Positions 18,430-29,406 of a DNA stretch of 64,000 bases are shown one piece after another. Origin of the DNA: an uncultured Myxococcales bacterium. GTDB taxonomy: Bacteria > Myxococcota_A > UBA9042. The notes under the pieces were generated by a model, which was given only the letters and a program-made list of their open reading frames with translations, had not been told where the DNA came from and did not search any database. Made by a program: the position numbers and the translations under genes. Location of the stretch: assembly GCA_903929795.1 (NCBI GenBank), contig CAIYWC010000091.1:62001-126000 (forward strand), read 5' to 3'. Positions within the stretch are counted from its first letter, which is position 1. Every line of letters begins with the position of its first letter.

Positions 18430-19173
18430 TCACCAGCGCGCGCTACGGCCGCCGTCGACGTGGTGGAACGCGCCGGTCACAAAGCGGCTGCACTGCGCCA
18501 AATACACCGCCGTTTGCGCAATTGCGTCAGCGCCGGCCGCCGGGTCCGCCGCAACCACGTGACCTTGCGGCACCACGGCCAGCAGTCGCTGCCAGCTCGT
18601 CGGTGGCAGATCGTCTGGCCGCAGCACCGCGCCGGGCACAATCGCGTTGACGGTCACATCCGGCGCCAGCTCCGCCGCCAAACCGCGCACCGCGGCGTGC
18701 AGTGCAGCCTTGGCCATCGAGTGCGCCAGATAGCCGTGAAACGGCGTCTGTCCGGCCAGGTCGCCCAGCACCACGATCCGGCCATCGCCCGACGCGACGA
18801 GCCAGGGCCGCGCGGCCAGCGCCAGCGCCACGGGCGCGCGGGCGTTCTGGGCAAACGCCAGGTCCAGCTGCGCGGCATTCAGCGCGTCGATCGGCGTCGG
18901 GTCATAGCTCGCGGCAGCCAGTACCAGCAGCGACAGGCCGCCCAAGTGCCCAGCGGCGTCGGCGAGCAGCGTCGGCAACGCCGCGGAATCCGTCAGCTCT
19001 GCCGGCAACGCGACCGCGCGACGACCCAGCGCCCGCGCCGCTGCAACGACGTCTTGCGCGGCCTGCGGGTCGTGGCGGTAGTGAATCGCGACGTCAAAGC
19101 CCGCCTGAGCCAAGGCCAGCGCGATCGCCTTGCCCAGCCGCTTGTGCCCGCCTGTGATCAGCGCCTTCTTCAC
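18430..19173 (-). CDS. SDR oxidoreductase, pteridine-reductase-like, with His at the catalytic Tyr position
   Basis: The GTG at 19173 is the start: GGAG lies 7 nt upstream and the codon overlaps the upstream hydrolase stop (GTGA). The 247-aa product has the NAD(P)-binding motif TGGHKRLG and N110 in the active-site region. The usual Y-x-x-x-K is HSMAK (His151, Lys155), with a Tyr at 148, and the usual catalytic Ser is Asp138 (VLGDLAG). Asp at that place is familiar in FolM/PTR1-type reductases; the His variant occurs, as far as I recall, in uncharacterised relatives. Activity therefore cannot be assumed. Confidence 0.82.
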   Translation of the reverse strand: MKKALITGGHKRLGKAIALALAQAGFDVAIHYRHDPQAAQDVVAAARALGRRAVALPAELTDSAALPTLLADAAGHLGGLSLLVLAAASYDPTPIDALNAAQLDLAFAQNARAPVALALAARPWLVASGDGRIVVLGDLAGQTPFHGYLAHSMAKAALHAAVRGLAAELAPDVTVNAIVPGAVLRPDDLPPTSWQRLLAVVPQGHVVAADPAAGADAIAQTAVYLAQCSRFVTGAFHHVDGGRSARW

Positions 19174-20027
19174 CGGGTCTCCTGCAAAAAAGCCAGCACT
19201 TCTGCGGTGAAACGCTCCGGCTCTTCTTCTTGCGGACAGTGGCCGCTGGCAGCGTACACGGACAGGCGGGTCTGCGGCACGCGGCGCATCACGTGGCGCA
19301 CGATCCGACGCGGAATCAGCCGGTCGTGCCGCCCCCAAATCAGCAGCACCGGCGCCCTGATGAGCGGCAGCAGCGGCTCCAACTCCTGCAAATCATTGCG
19401 AAAATACCTGGCGATTCGCAGCGTGACCGCGACCGCGCCTGGCGAGCGGAGCGGCGCGAGAAAATGCGCCATGTAGTGATCGTCGATCGGCAGGTGCTTG
19501 TAGGCGCCGTGGCGCAGGCCCAGCTGCAGCAAGCGGTCAAAGCCCGGCAGCGTCCACAGCGGCGCCATCGCCTCGTGCTGCAGCTCCGCCAGCAGCGCGG
19601 CCGGGAACATGCCGTGCGCCGCGGGTCCGACCAGCACCAGGCGATCGACGCGCTGCGGGTGCTCCGCCGCCAGCCGCATCGCCAGCGCGCCACCCAGCGA
19701 ATTGCCGCAGAGATGCGCGGTGGGCAGCGCAAGCTTGTCCAGCAATTCCAGCAGGCGCGCCACCTGCGCCGGGTAGCGATAGTCGACATCCAGCGGCTTG
19801 TCCGACCAGCCAAGACCTGGCAAACACAAGGCAATCACGTCAAAATGCTCCGACAGCTGCGGCAGCACGAACCGCCAAGCCCACGACGACTGGGCGAAGC
19901 CGTGGACGAGCAGCAGCGGCGGGCCGGCCTGCGGGCGCGGGCGCACGAAGTGGATGCGTGCGCCGCCAAACGCGTCGAGCGCCAGCCAGCGTCCATCCGG
20001 ATGCCACGACTGCGCGGTGTCCATCAT
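19170..20027 (-). CDS. Alpha/beta hydrolase
   Basis: The 285-aa product begins at the ATG at 20027, which overlaps the stop of the upstream lipoprotein gene (ATGA). The fold is clear from LLLVHGFAQSSWAWRFV (oxyanion HG), the nucleophile elbow GNSLGG, the acid in IWGRHDRLIP and the catalytic His in ASGHCPQEEEPERF. The family includes MhpC/epoxide-hydrolase-like enzymes; substrate unknown. Overlaps on both sides place it in a three-gene operon with a lipoprotein and an SDR enzyme. Confidence 0.9.
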   Translation of the reverse strand: MMDTAQSWHPDGRWLALDAFGGARIHFVRPRPQAGPPLLLVHGFAQSSWAWRFVLPQLSEHFDVIALCLPGLGWSDKPLDVDYRYPAQVARLLELLDKLALPTAHLCGNSLGGALAMRLAAEHPQRVDRLVLVGPAAHGMFPAALLAELQHEAMAPLWTLPGFDRLLQLGLRHGAYKHLPIDDHYMAHFLAPLRSPGAVAVTLRIARYFRNDLQELEPLLPLIRAPVLLIWGRHDRLIPRRIVRHVMRRVPQTRLSVYAASGHCPQEEEPERFTAEVLAFLQETR

Positions 20028-20749
20028 GGCGCGGTCGCGGAGTTGATACCGGGCAGCGTGATGCCAAAAGTGCCGTCGACGTCGACGGTGCTGACGGCGC
20101 TCTTGCACGCTGGCCCGCTGACCGCGGGGAGACAGTCGTCGTCGCCGCCGGCTTGCGACAAGTACTGCTGCAGGTGGCCAGAGAAATGCCCGGCGAACAG
20201 ATGGCCCTGCGTCGCGGTCCAGGTCGTGACATTGATGTCGCCCGTCAAGCCCGGGCACGTCGAGCGGTAGCGGTTCGTGCCGTAGGTCACCTCGAAATAC
20301 GGCGGCTTGCAGCTGAACGGGTAGTCCGCCACTTGGGGCACGAATGGCACAAAACCGGGCGCATTCACGAGGTTACCGAACACGAGGTTGAAATCCACCA
20401 GATCCTTGTACGGCCCCAGCTGCCAGGTGTCGTGCAACGCCAGGGAGACCGCGGGCGGCTGCATGTGCGAGTCGCCAAACACGACCGTGTCCGACGTGCC
20501 GGTCAGGTCGCGTTCGAGCGTGAAACTGCGGCCGTCGTATTTCTGGCCGTGGAAGCTGAATTGGATGCAGTAACCTTGGGTCCAGCTTGTGCCGCAGGCG
20601 ATGCCGGCGCCGATGTCGCCCGTACCGGAGACGTCCTCCGGCGCGATCGCGGTATCGGCTGCGGTGGCGGCGTCGGCGGTGTCAGCGACGGTGGCCTTGG
20701 CGCCGCAGCCGCAGATCGCCAAGCACAGAATCGCGAAAATACAGCGCAT
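20024..20749 (-). CDS. Small lipoprotein with acidic tether
   Basis: The ATG at 20749 has a perfect AGGAGG site 5 nt upstream, which decides against the longer track start. The 241-aa product has a lipobox around Cys15 (ICGC), then a 25-residue Asp/Ala/Thr tether and a beta-rich mature domain with six cysteines (for example [18 protein letters not shown] and [15 protein letters not shown]). No family recognised. It heads the operon with the alpha/beta hydrolase and SDR genes, and is divergent from the EGF-array gene. Confidence 0.8.
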   Translation of the reverse strand: MRCIFAILCLAICGCGAKATVADTADAATAADTAIAPEDVSGTGDIGAGIACGTSWTQGYCIQFSFHGQKYDGRSFTLERDLTGTSDTVVFGDSHMQPPAVSLALHDTWQLGPYKDLVDFNLVFGNLVNAPGFVPFVPQVADYPFSCKPPYFEVTYGTNRYRSTCPGLTGDINVTTWTATQGHLFAGHFSGHLQQYLSQAGGDDDCLPAVSGPACKSAVSTVDVDGTFGITLPGINSATAP

Positions 20750-20916
20750 TGCACCTCCTGCTCGGCCTGCCGCGGGCCCATGGCGGCCGTGATCTTGGCC
20801 GCATGTCCGCGCACACGCAAGCGCCTGCCCGCACGCGCCGCCGCTGGCCCGCGGCTTGTGCCCGCGCGCGGAAGACTGCAAACTGCCGAGGTTTGCGGTT
20901 CCGTGAGGCGCGCTTG

Positions 20917-23900
20917 ATGTTTCAGCTGTTGCGAAACCTGTTGCCGTTGCTTGCGCTGGTCGCCGCCGGCTGCGGTGAGATCCAGGTGGTTCCGCTGGAT
21001 GCAGCGCCGGACGATGCCACGGCGGATTCGGGCGACGGCGTGGCGCTCCCGCTGGCGGTGACCGTGGAATCGCCCGACAACGGCGCGTCGGTCAATGTGG
21101 GTGAAACCATTCACTTTTCCGCGCTCGTGACCGGCGGCACCGTGGCCTACAACCTGCTGACGGCGACTTGGACGACCGCGGACAAGAAGGTGCTCTCCGC
21201 CGGGCCGCTGGACGCCAACGGGCGCTCCGCATTTGACAAGGCGGACTTGCCCGCGGGGCCGCAAGCGATCCACGTCGAGGTCACCGATGGCAACGGCACG
21301 CAGGCTGGGCGCGATTTGGGGCTGCTCATCAACACGCCGCCGACCGCGCCGTCGGTCAGCATCCAGCCGGACAAGCCGACGACGCTGGACGACCTGACGC
21401 CCGTGCTTCTCAAGCCGCCGACGGATATCGACCGCGCGCCGGACAAGCTGAAGGTGCGCTTTGACTGGCACAAGGCCGGCGAGACCGTGATCCACCCGGG
21501 CGGGGTCAACGGCGTACTGGCGGCTGGCAGCCACAAGCGCGGCGAAACGTGGGTGGTGACTGCGATCGCCAACGACGGGACTGGCGACAGCCCGGCAGCG
21601 ACGGCGCAGGTCCTGATCGGCGATGCAGCGCCGTTTGCGCCCGTGCTGGCGATCGCGCCCGCCGAAGTCGACCTGCTGAGCGACGTGAGCTGCACGCTGG
21701 CCAAACCGGCTTCGGATCCCGATGGCGACCCCGTGACGCTGACCTGGGGCTGGCGCGTCGGCGACTACGTGAATCCGGGCGTCACGACGCAAAACGTCAA
21801 TGTAAACATGCTGGTGGCGGATGCCAAGAACACCTCGCTGGCGGCTGGCGCGCTGCTGTATTGCACGGCGATCGCCGCGGACGACCAGCTGAGCGCGCCG
21901 CTGGCAACGAGCCCGACTGCGACCGTTGCAGCGGCCGACGTCTGCGCCAAGCTGAACAAGTGCGACAAGAACGCCAAGTGCGCCAACACCGACACGCTGG
22001 AGACGACCTGCACCTGCATCACCGGCTTTACCGGCGACGGCTACACGTGCGTCGACATCAACGAGTGCCTGTCCGGCTACTGCAGCCAGAACGCCAATTG
22101 CGCCAATACAATCGGTGGCTTCCAGTGCACGTGCAAGGCGGGATTCACCGGCAACGGCGTCTCGTGCACGGACATCGACGAATGCGCCGCGACGCCCGCG
22201 CCCTGCGGCACCAACGGCACCTGCACCAACACCGCCGGCAGCTTCCAGTGCAGCTGCAATGCCGGCTACGCGGGCGACGGCCTGACCTGCAAGGACGTCG
22301 ACGAGTGCCTCATCGTCCCCTCCGTCTGCGTTCCCGACGCCACGTGCAAGAATACAATCGGCAGCCACACCTGCACGTGCAACAAGGGCTTTTTGGGCGA
22401 CGGCAGCTTTTGCGTGGACATCGACGAGTGCCTGGCCGGCACCACCGGCTGCTCGCCCGACTCCACGTGCAAGAACCTGCCCGGCGGCTTTTTCTGCGCC
22501 TGCAAGCCGGGTTACGACGGCGACGGCAAAATCTGCGTGCAGCACAACGAGTGCAACGACTCGCCGGCGGTCTGCTCGCCCAACGCCTTTTGCACCGACA
22601 CGCCGGGCAGCTACTTGTGCACCTGCAATGCGGGCTACACCGGTGACGGCAAGACCTGCAGCGACGTGGACGAATGCGTCGCTGGTACCGCCGGCTGCTC
22701 AGTCAACGCGTTGTGCACCAACACGATCGGCAGCGCCACCTGCGCCTGCAAGCCCGGCTTCAACGGCGACGGCAAGACCTGCACCGACATCGACGAATGC
22801 CAGCCCATCAACCCGTGTGCCGCCAACGCCGACTGCACCAACACGCCCGGCGCGTACACCTGCACCTGCCAGCCGGGCCACTACGGCGACGGCAAGGTGT
22901 TCTGCGCTGGCGACGATCTCTGCACCGCCACGCCGTGCGGCGCCAACGCCAGCTGCACGACCGTCCAGCTCGGCGCCGGCAACTGCCAGACCGTGCCGGG
23001 CAGCCAGGACCCGGGCAAGGGCCTACAGGCGCAGTGCACCTGCAATGCCGGCTGGGCCGGCTGCGGCACTGCCGCGCTTGGCTGCAGCAACGTCAACGAG
23101 TGCCTGACCAACAACGGCGGCTGTGACCCGCTGACGCTCTGCACCGACACCGTCGGCAGCTTCTCCTGCGGCAATTGCCCCAGCGGCTACACCGGCAACG
23201 GCCAGACCGGCTGCACGGACGTCAACGAGTGCTTGGTCAACAACGGCGGCTGCGACCTCGTGACCACCTGCAACAACTCGGTCGGCAGCTTCACGTGCGG
23301 CGCTTGCCCGGGCGGCTACACGGGCAGCGGCGCCAGCGGCTGCGTCGACATCAACGAGTGCGCCGCCAGCCCGGCGCCGTGCGACGCGAACGCCACCTGC
23401 AGCAACGCCATCGGCAGCTTCAGCTGCACGTGCGAGACCGGCTTTGTCGGCGACGGCTTCAGCTGCAGCGACGTCAACGAATGCGCCGCCACCACACCGC
23501 CGTGCAGCGCCAACGCCACGTGCAGCAACACCGCCGGCAGCTTCAGCTGCGCCTGCGCGCCCGGCTTCAGCGGCGACGGCTTGACCTGCACGGACATCGA
23601 CGAGTGCGCGACCGGCGCAGCCAATTGCAGCGCCAACGCCACCTGCACCAACACGCCCGGCAGCTTCACCTGCGCCTGCCAGCCTGGCTACAGCGGTGAC
23701 GGCACGGTCTGCGCGGACATCAACGAGTGCCCCGCGGTCGAGTGGTCGTGGGACTTCAGCACCGCCGGCGTCGCGGGCTGGACGCTGGACCCGCCGAACC
23801 TGTACGCGGCGAGCAATCCGCAGTCGACAGGCATCCCGCCGGTCGTTCAATGGCAGCTGTGGAACGGCGTGCTCTACTACGGCAACCCGACGACCGGCAC

Positions 23901-24954
23901 CTACGACACGTCCGCGAACGGCGACACGTGGGCCAACAAGGGCAATGCGACCGGGCCGACGGTGACACTGTCCTCGCACCCGTGGCACCAGCTGGCATTT
24001 GACGCGCTGATCAACACGGACGTGGGCACGTATTACGACAAATTCCTGGTGCAGCTGGTCATCGGCTCCGGGACGGCGCAGCAGATCGTCACCGTGTGGG
24101 ACAAGTCGATGCAGACCGCGGCGATGGGCGTGACCAAGCACTACGTCGTCTACCTCAACGGCTACGGCGGCAAGGACGTGCGGGTCCGCGCGTCGTTTGA
24201 CACGGTCGACGGCGCCAACAACGCCACGCACGGCGTGGAATTCAGCAACCTGTCGATTCGCGGCGCTGGCTCTCCGTGCGACCCCTACGCGCTGTGCGCC
24301 AACACGCCGGGCAGCTTCACATGCACGTGCATCGCGCCCTACGCGGGCGACGGCACCCAAGCCTGCAACGTGCTGGGCACGCAGAGCCAGCCCGCCGCCA
24401 ACTGCAAGGCGATCTACGACCTGAACGGGACGCTCGCCGACGGCTTCTACTGGCTGAAATGGACCGCCGCGCCGGCCACGCAGGTCTGGTGCGACAACGC
24501 CGGCTGGACACGTGTGGTCCAAGACGACTTCAACGCCTCGCCTGGCAGCTGGCTGCCCAAGACGCTGACGACCTGCGGCACCAGCGGCCTGTTGGGCGGC
24601 ACCGGCGTGGCTGGCAAGGGCTACGCGATCAGCGACTCGCTCGGCGGCCTGCCCAGCCACACCCAGATGCGGATCCAGGGGACCGTACAGTGCATTGACG
24701 CTTGGTTCAGCAACACCGTCACGCTCCAAACCGACGGCCTGCAGGTCTGGACCGCCACCGTGACCAACCCGATCGCCAGCACGTTCAACCCCGACTCGTG
24801 CGGCAACGCGGCGATCGCGGACCTGAAGCAGAACATCAACGTCACGTTCAACCACAGCTCCGTCAGCGCGCTGCTCCAGTTCGCCACGACACTGACGGCC
24901 GGCCCGTCGGTCGCCGCGTATGGAATCGACGACATCAACGTCTGGGTGAAATGA
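20917..24954 (+). CDS. EGF-repeat surface lipoprotein with split EGF domain and fibrinogen-like C-terminus
   Basis: From ATG 20917 the product is 1345 aa, with lipobox VAAGC (Cys19) and a short acidic tether. Two or three Ig/cadherin-like domains occupy about residues 45-340. An array of 14 EGF-like modules follows, most with the calcium-binding form D-I/V-D/N-E-C...NT.GSF.C.C..GY.GDG. A fifteenth module begins with DINEC, is then interrupted by about 165 residues of beta-sandwich ([18 protein letters not shown]...), and resumes as [18 protein letters not shown]. The last 170 residues start like a fibrinogen-related domain (GFYWLKW...[16 protein letters not shown]). A calcium-stiffened surface adhesin is likely. 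Its stop overlaps the next start. Confidence 0.9.
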   Translation: MFQLLRNLLPLLALVAAGCGEIQVVPLDAAPDDATADSGDGVALPLAVTVESPDNGASVNVGETIHFSALVTGGTVAYNLLTATWTTADKKVLSAGPLDANGRSAFDKADLPAGPQAIHVEVTDGNGTQAGRDLGLLINTPPTAPSVSIQPDKPTTLDDLTPVLLKPPTDIDRAPDKLKVRFDWHKAGETVIHPGGVNGVLAAGSHKRGETWVVTAIANDGTGDSPAATAQVLIGDAAPFAPVLAIAPAEVDLLSDVSCTLAKPASDPDGDPVTLTWGWRVGDYVNPGVTTQNVNVNMLVADAKNTSLAAGALLYCTAIAADDQLSAPLATSPTATVAAADVCAKLNKCDKNAKCANTDTLETTCTCITGFTGDGYTCVDINECLSGYCSQNANCANTIGGFQCTCKAGFTGNGVSCTDIDECAATPAPCGTNGTCTNTAGSFQCSCNAGYAGDGLTCKDVDECLIVPSVCVPDATCKNTIGSHTCTCNKGFLGDGSFCVDIDECLAGTTGCSPDSTCKNLPGGFFCACKPGYDGDGKICVQHNECNDSPAVCSPNAFCTDTPGSYLCTCNAGYTGDGKTCSDVDECVAGTAGCSVNALCTNTIGSATCACKPGFNGDGKTCTDIDECQPINPCAANADCTNTPGAYTCTCQPGHYGDGKVFCAGDDLCTATPCGANASCTTVQLGAGNCQTVPGSQDPGKGLQAQCTCNAGWAGCGTAALGCSNVNECLTNNGGCDPLTLCTDTVGSFSCGNCPSGYTGNGQTGCTDVNECLVNNGGCDLVTTCNNSVGSFTCGACPGGYTGSGASGCVDINECAASPAPCDANATCSNAIGSFSCTCETGFVGDGFSCSDVNECAATTPPCSANATCSNTAGSFSCACAPGFSGDGLTCTDIDECATGAANCSANATCTNTPGSFTCACQPGYSGDGTVCADINECPAVEWSWDFSTAGVAGWTLDPPNLYAASNPQSTGIPPVVQWQLWNGVLYYGNPTTGTYDTSANGDTWANKGNATGPTVTLSSHPWHQLAFDALINTDVGTYYDKFLVQLVIGSGTAQQIVTVWDKSMQTAAMGVTKHYVVYLNGYGGKDVRVRASFDTVDGANNATHGVEFSNLSIRGAGSPCDPYALCANTPGSFTCTCIAPYAGDGTQACNVLGTQSQPAANCKAIYDLNGTLADGFYWLKWTAAPATQVWCDNAGWTRVVQDDFNASPGSWLPKTLTTCGTSGLLGGTGVAGKGYAISDSLGGLPSHTQMRIQGTVQCIDAWFSNTVTLQTDGLQVWTATVTNPIASTFNPDSCGNAAIADLKQNINVTFNHSSVSALLQFATTLTAGPSVAAYGIDDINVWVK

Positions 24955-26513
24955 CCGCGACGTCGCCGGCCGTCCAGCGCCATCCCCGCGGCATCGGCTT
25001 CATCATCGGCAATGAAGGCTGCGAGCGTTTCTCGTTCTACGGGATGCGGGCCATCCTCACCGAACACCTCATCAGCCTGTACGCCCAGACGGCACACCTG
25101 AACGCCGCGGACGCCAAGACAGCGGCGACCGCGGATTACCACCTGTTCACCGCAGCGGCATATGCCCTGCCGATGATCGGCGCCATCCTGGCCGACCGGC
25201 TGCTGGGCAAATACCGAACCATCTTCTGGCTTTCGCTTGTCTACTGCTTGGGCCACGCCGTGCTCGCGGTGGGCGAGGAATCGATCGGCGGCATGCACCT
25301 CGGCCTCGCGCTGATCGCGGTCGGCTCGGGCGGCATCAAGCCGTGCGTCTCGGCGTTCGTCGGCGATCAGTACCGCGCTGGCCAGGAGGCGCTGGTCGGC
25401 CGGATCTTCCAGGCTTTCTATTTCATCATCAATTTCGGGTCGTTTTTCGCCACGCTGCTGGTGCCTTGGCTCAAGGTGCGCTTTGGCCCTGCGGTGGCGT
25501 TTGGTGTTCCGGGGCTGCTCATGGCGCTGGCAACGTTCATCCTCTGGCTCGGTCGCAAGCGGTACAACCATGCGCCGCCGATGCCGGGCGGCCGCCTGGG
25601 CCTGCTGGACGCGGCGAGCTCGACGCTGCTGTTTCTTTCGCTCGGCTCGCTCTGGTTCACCGGCGGGCTGCCGTGGTTCGGCAAGCTGGCGGTGTCGCTG
25701 GCGTGCATCGCGGCGGGGCTCGCGCTGTTCGCGTGGCGCGCGCGAATCCAGCCGGATCGCGGCGTGCTGTCGGTGCTGTGGCAAGGCCTGCGCCACCGCC
25801 GGCCAAATGAGTCCCTGTGGCAAACCGCTGAGCGCCGCCTGGACGCGCCTGCGGTCGAGGGCACGCGCGCGGTCGGGCGCCTGCTGTCGGTATTCGCCCT
25901 GGTCAGCGTATTTTGGGCACTTTTTGACCAGCGCGGCTCGTCGTGGGTCGTGCAGGCCAAGGACATGCTGCGCACGTTTGACACGCCGTGGGGGCCGATG
26001 ACCGTCCAGGCGAGCCAAATCAACGCGCTGAACCCGCTTTTTGTGATGCTGCTCATCCCGCTGATGGCCGGCGCGCTGCTGCCTGCGTGGCAAAAGCTCG
26101 GCCTGCGCGTCACGCCGCTGGGCAAGATGACCGCGGGCATGGGCGTCTCCGCGCTGTCGTTCGTGGCGATCGCGCTGATCCAGCGGCAGGTGGACGCGGC
26201 GCCGCCGCAGTCGGTCAGCGTGTTGTGGCAGGTGCTGCCGTTTGTGCTGATCACGCTGGGCGAGGTGCTCGTCTCCGTGACTGGCCTGGAATTTGCGTAC
26301 ACGCAGGCGCCGCGCGCCATGAAGTCGACCGTCGTCGGGCTGTGGTCCCTTTCGGTCGCGGTGGGCAACCTGCTGGTGGCGCTTTTGGCCGGCCTCAAGT
26401 CGCTGCCGCCGGAGCGATTCTTCTGGATTTTCGCAGGGTTGATGGCACTCTCGGCGCTGCTGTTCGCCTGGCGCGCCCGCTCGTTTCGCGGCGAGGTCGT
26501 GCTGCAAGGCTGA
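24951..26513 (+). CDS. POT/PTR2 family proton-dependent peptide transporter
   Basis: The ATG at 24951 overlaps the EGF-protein stop (ATGA), so translation is coupled. The 520-aa protein has about 14 hydrophobic segments and the two PTR2 signatures: the ExxER motif in [20 protein letters not shown], and [16 protein letters not shown] followed by [14 protein letters not shown] transporters import di- and tripeptides with protons across the inner membrane. Coupling to a giant surface protein is unusual and may reflect shared control of nutrient acquisition; that link is inference. Confidence 0.92.
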   Translation: MTATSPAVQRHPRGIGFIIGNEGCERFSFYGMRAILTEHLISLYAQTAHLNAADAKTAATADYHLFTAAAYALPMIGAILADRLLGKYRTIFWLSLVYCLGHAVLAVGEESIGGMHLGLALIAVGSGGIKPCVSAFVGDQYRAGQEALVGRIFQAFYFIINFGSFFATLLVPWLKVRFGPAVAFGVPGLLMALATFILWLGRKRYNHAPPMPGGRLGLLDAASSTLLFLSLGSLWFTGGLPWFGKLAVSLACIAAGLALFAWRARIQPDRGVLSVLWQGLRHRRPNESLWQTAERRLDAPAVEGTRAVGRLLSVFALVSVFWALFDQRGSSWVVQAKDMLRTFDTPWGPMTVQASQINALNPLFVMLLIPLMAGALLPAWQKLGLRVTPLGKMTAGMGVSALSFVAIALIQRQVDAAPPQSVSVLWQVLPFVLITLGEVLVSVTGLEFAYTQAPRAMKSTVVGLWSLSVAVGNLLVALLAGLKSLPPERFFWIFAGLMALSALLFAWRARSFRGEVVLQG

Positions 26514-26780
26514 TCAGCGCCACGGCCCCATCCAGCCCGGCGGCAGGTCGGCGGGAAAACACCAGAGCCATTGCGCACTTGGTGCCCACACGCGCACGCG
26601 CACGCGGCGGTCGGGCGCGGTTGGCGTGACGCACCACAGGGGGCGGATCGGCGCGCGGCTCGCCTCGGCGACGAGGATCGCCGTGGCGGCATCCACCAGC
26701 GCATCCAGCCGCCGCTCGTGCGCGGTCTGCGCGTGCAGCGGCATGGAAAAAACCAGTAAAAACAGAGTCGAAGCGCGCAT
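26514..26780 (-). CDS. Small secreted protein
   Basis: The 88-aa product from ATG 26780 has a signal peptide (STLFLLVFSMPLHAQ) and a short mature part with two cysteines and many Trp/Pro residues (PLWCVTPTAP, WLWCFPADLPPGW), which may form one disulfide. The two stop codons of this gene and the POT gene abut at 26513/26514, so the genes converge without spacer. No family recognised. Confidence 0.6.
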   Translation of the reverse strand: MRASTLFLLVFSMPLHAQTAHERRLDALVDAATAILVAEASRAPIRPLWCVTPTAPDRRVRVRVWAPSAQWLWCFPADLPPGWMGPWR

Positions 26781-26845
26781 CGTCAGTCCCACGGCCAGCG
26801 CGGCCAGGGAATCAGACGCGCGGCGGGCGCGCGGGGTTTACGGAC

Positions 26846-29332
26846 CTACTTGCAGGCGGCGGGCACGCAGACGTTTTTCCCGGTCGGCTTGCCGTCGATG
26901 CCCACCGCGGGGACGCACTTGACGCCGCCGTCCTTGCCGCTGCAGTCGGCGTCGACGGCGCAGGTCGGGGCGCAGCGTCCGTCCGCGGTGGCGCCGCTGG
27001 CGGCGAGGTTGCTGCAGGCGTAGCTCCCGGCGCAGTCGCCGTCGAGGCTGCACGGCACGCAGGATTTCGCCTTCTTGCAGATCGGCACGATCGCCGCCTT
27101 GGTCACGTCCACGCGCGGCAGCCACTGGTTTTGCAGGTCGCAGATCAGCCCGTCGTTGCCGCTGCCGCAGTCGGCGTCTTTGGCGCAGAGCGCGGTGCAA
27201 TAGCCAGCGCCGGCGGCGTCGGGCATGCAGCCCAGACCGGACTTGCACTCGGGGTCGGCGGTGGCGGCGGGATTGGCAGTGCAGGCTTCGCCGACGCCCT
27301 TGGTCGCGGTGGTGCCGGGCGACGCGCAGAGGAATTCGACCTTGGCGGCGGCGTCCGGTCCGGCGGCGATCGTCATCGGCAAGCACTGTTCGCCGGCCGT
27401 GTTGCACTTCTTGGTCGCCGCGCAGTCGTCCAACGAGTTGGTCGCGGCGATCGGGTAGCAGACCGGCAGCCACAGGTCGTCGCGGATGTCGTTCAGTGTG
27501 TTGTTGTAGCCCAGCCGCAGCGAGCGACAGTAGTTCTTGTACGCCGTGCCGCCAATCGAGATCGTCGCGGGGCAGTCGCTCTTGCTGCCGCAGTAGTCGC
27601 CGCAAAAACCGGGCTGCGCGGCGCCGGTGGAGGACTGGGCGTTCAGGCAAAAGCCACTGTCGCAATACGCGTCGTTGCCCGCTGGGCCGCAGACGTCCCC
27701 GTCCTTGCCGCCTTTGCTGTCCGGCGCGACGCAGACACCGTTGACCGTGTCGTGGCCGATCGGCGTGGCGTCTACCGGCAGGTCCAGCTTGTGGACAAAG
27801 GCCTTGCAGTACGAGGCGTTTCCGCTGCAGTCCTTGGGCCCGGCGCACTTGCCGGCCGCCTTGGGCAAGTAGGCGCAGATGTCGAGCGACAGTTCAAAGT
27901 CGTAGATGCCGTCGGTCTGGCCAGTGCCCTGCGGATTGTCGACGTCCAACGGAATTTCCTCCACGCCGCACTGTTGGTCGGGCGCGCAGTCGCTGGTGGT
28001 CTTGCACAGGCTGCCGCAGCTGCCATCGACGCACGCGAACGGGTTCTGGCACACCGCGCCGGGCTTGGTCGCGTTGGCGCTTGTCGCGTATTCGTCGCAG
28101 GTGGCACCGGGCTTGACGGCGCTCGCGGCGATGACCTGGCACTCCGGCTGGAAGGCCGGGTAGACGGTCTTGGTCGGGTCGCTCGGGTCGGGCTCGCCGG
28201 CCACCTTCTTGACGCCGTTCCAATACGGCCGGCAGTACGAACCGGCGCCGCAGTCGCCGTCCACGGCGCAAAATCGCGGCAAACAAAGACTGGCGCTGAA
28301 CGCCGGGTTGCTGCTGATGGTCGTGTTCGGCTTGCACTGAAAGCTGCTGCAGTCCGCGTCCGTGCTGCAGGCCTTGCCGCCATGGCACTTGCCGCCCGTG
28401 CAGGCGCCGGGATCGGTGACGCAGTCCGCGTCCGTGTTGCAAAAGCTCAGGCAATCTCCGCCGTTGGAGCAAAAATCGTTGGCGCAGTTCGCCACGGCGC
28501 CCTTGGTCGGGTCCGCGTTGCACGGCTGGCCCAGGCCGACGCCGGCTTTGTACGTGTAGGAACCGATCGTGCCGATTGCGGTCTTCATCGCCGGGCTGCA
28601 CATTTCCTGGTACGCGCCGTAGATGAGCTGCAAGTTGCACGTGTCGCCCGCGTCGCAGTCGGCGTTGGACTTGCAGGGCTTGAAGCTGCTCTCCGCGACG
28701 CAGTAGATGTAGTTCGCGGAATTCGGGTTGGTGGGCGCGCCCAGCTGCACGCAGGAATATTTGGTGCCGTAGACGCCGTCGACCGCGCCGGTGCAGTCGC
28801 TGGTGGCGCCGGGGTCTTCGATGCCGTCCGGCGTCGCCACGCCGGTCGCGTTGTTCACGTCATCCGTGGTGATGGTGCACTGCTTGGTGCACACGCCGTC
28901 GTTGCACACGCCGTCCGCGCATTGGCCGTTGATGCAGTCGAAATACGTGGTCATGGCCGTCTGATCGGTCGTGTCCGCCGGGAACGGGCAGTCCTTGTTG
29001 GGGCCGCACGGCTCGCCGAATTTGCCCAGCGGCGTGGTCACGACGGCGACGCACTTGTGCGTGGCGTCGCAGCTCTGGCCGGTGCTGCACGCGCCGCAGG
29101 ACTTGGTACATTGCTTGATGAAGCCGCACTGCGCGCCATTTTGCGCGCAGCAATCGCCCGCGTCCGCGCTGACCGAATCGCCGACGCCGTCCGCAAGCGC
29201 GTCCGAACCGGTTGCGTCGCTCGTTACCGACGTGTCCGTGCCGGTCGCCGGCGTGCTGGACGCGCCGCCGCAACCGCCGAGTGCCAGTGCCCAGACGCAC
29301 AGGAGGCCAGAGACGATTTGGGAAAACTTCAT
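26846..29332 (-). CDS. Cys-rich repeat lipoprotein (828 aa)
   Basis: The ATG at 29332 is chosen for its AGGAG site and because it gives a lipoprotein signal (LALGGC, Cys21). An Asp/Ser/Thr tether follows. The mature protein is built from about fifteen Cys knots of the form C...DxDCxxGxxC (CKSNADCDAGDTC, CSTDADCSSFQC, CAVDGDCGAGSYC, CAKDADCGSGNDGLIC, CSLDGDCAGSYAC). These resemble the tandem Cys modules of other Myxococcota secreted proteins. There is no catalytic signature. Spacing of the modules suggests an extended, disulfide-rigid rod on the cell surface. Confidence 0.88.
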   Translation of the reverse strand: MKFSQIVSGLLCVWALALGGCGGASSTPATGTDTSVTSDATGSDALADGVGDSVSADAGDCCAQNGAQCGFIKQCTKSCGACSTGQSCDATHKCVAVVTTPLGKFGEPCGPNKDCPFPADTTDQTAMTTYFDCINGQCADGVCNDGVCTKQCTITTDDVNNATGVATPDGIEDPGATSDCTGAVDGVYGTKYSCVQLGAPTNPNSANYIYCVAESSFKPCKSNADCDAGDTCNLQLIYGAYQEMCSPAMKTAIGTIGSYTYKAGVGLGQPCNADPTKGAVANCANDFCSNGGDCLSFCNTDADCVTDPGACTGGKCHGGKACSTDADCSSFQCKPNTTISSNPAFSASLCLPRFCAVDGDCGAGSYCRPYWNGVKKVAGEPDPSDPTKTVYPAFQPECQVIAASAVKPGATCDEYATSANATKPGAVCQNPFACVDGSCGSLCKTTSDCAPDQQCGVEEIPLDVDNPQGTGQTDGIYDFELSLDICAYLPKAAGKCAGPKDCSGNASYCKAFVHKLDLPVDATPIGHDTVNGVCVAPDSKGGKDGDVCGPAGNDAYCDSGFCLNAQSSTGAAQPGFCGDYCGSKSDCPATISIGGTAYKNYCRSLRLGYNNTLNDIRDDLWLPVCYPIAATNSLDDCAATKKCNTAGEQCLPMTIAAGPDAAAKVEFLCASPGTTATKGVGEACTANPAATADPECKSGLGCMPDAAGAGYCTALCAKDADCGSGNDGLICDLQNQWLPRVDVTKAAIVPICKKAKSCVPCSLDGDCAGSYACSNLAASGATADGRCAPTCAVDADCSGKDGGVKCVPAVGIDGKPTGKNVCVPAACK

Positions 29333-29406
29333 GAAAAAACTCCTGTTATCGTGAACGTGCGCAAGGCGATTCAGTTCCGTGGAGGCCGTGAACGCGCAGG
29401 CTGCGC

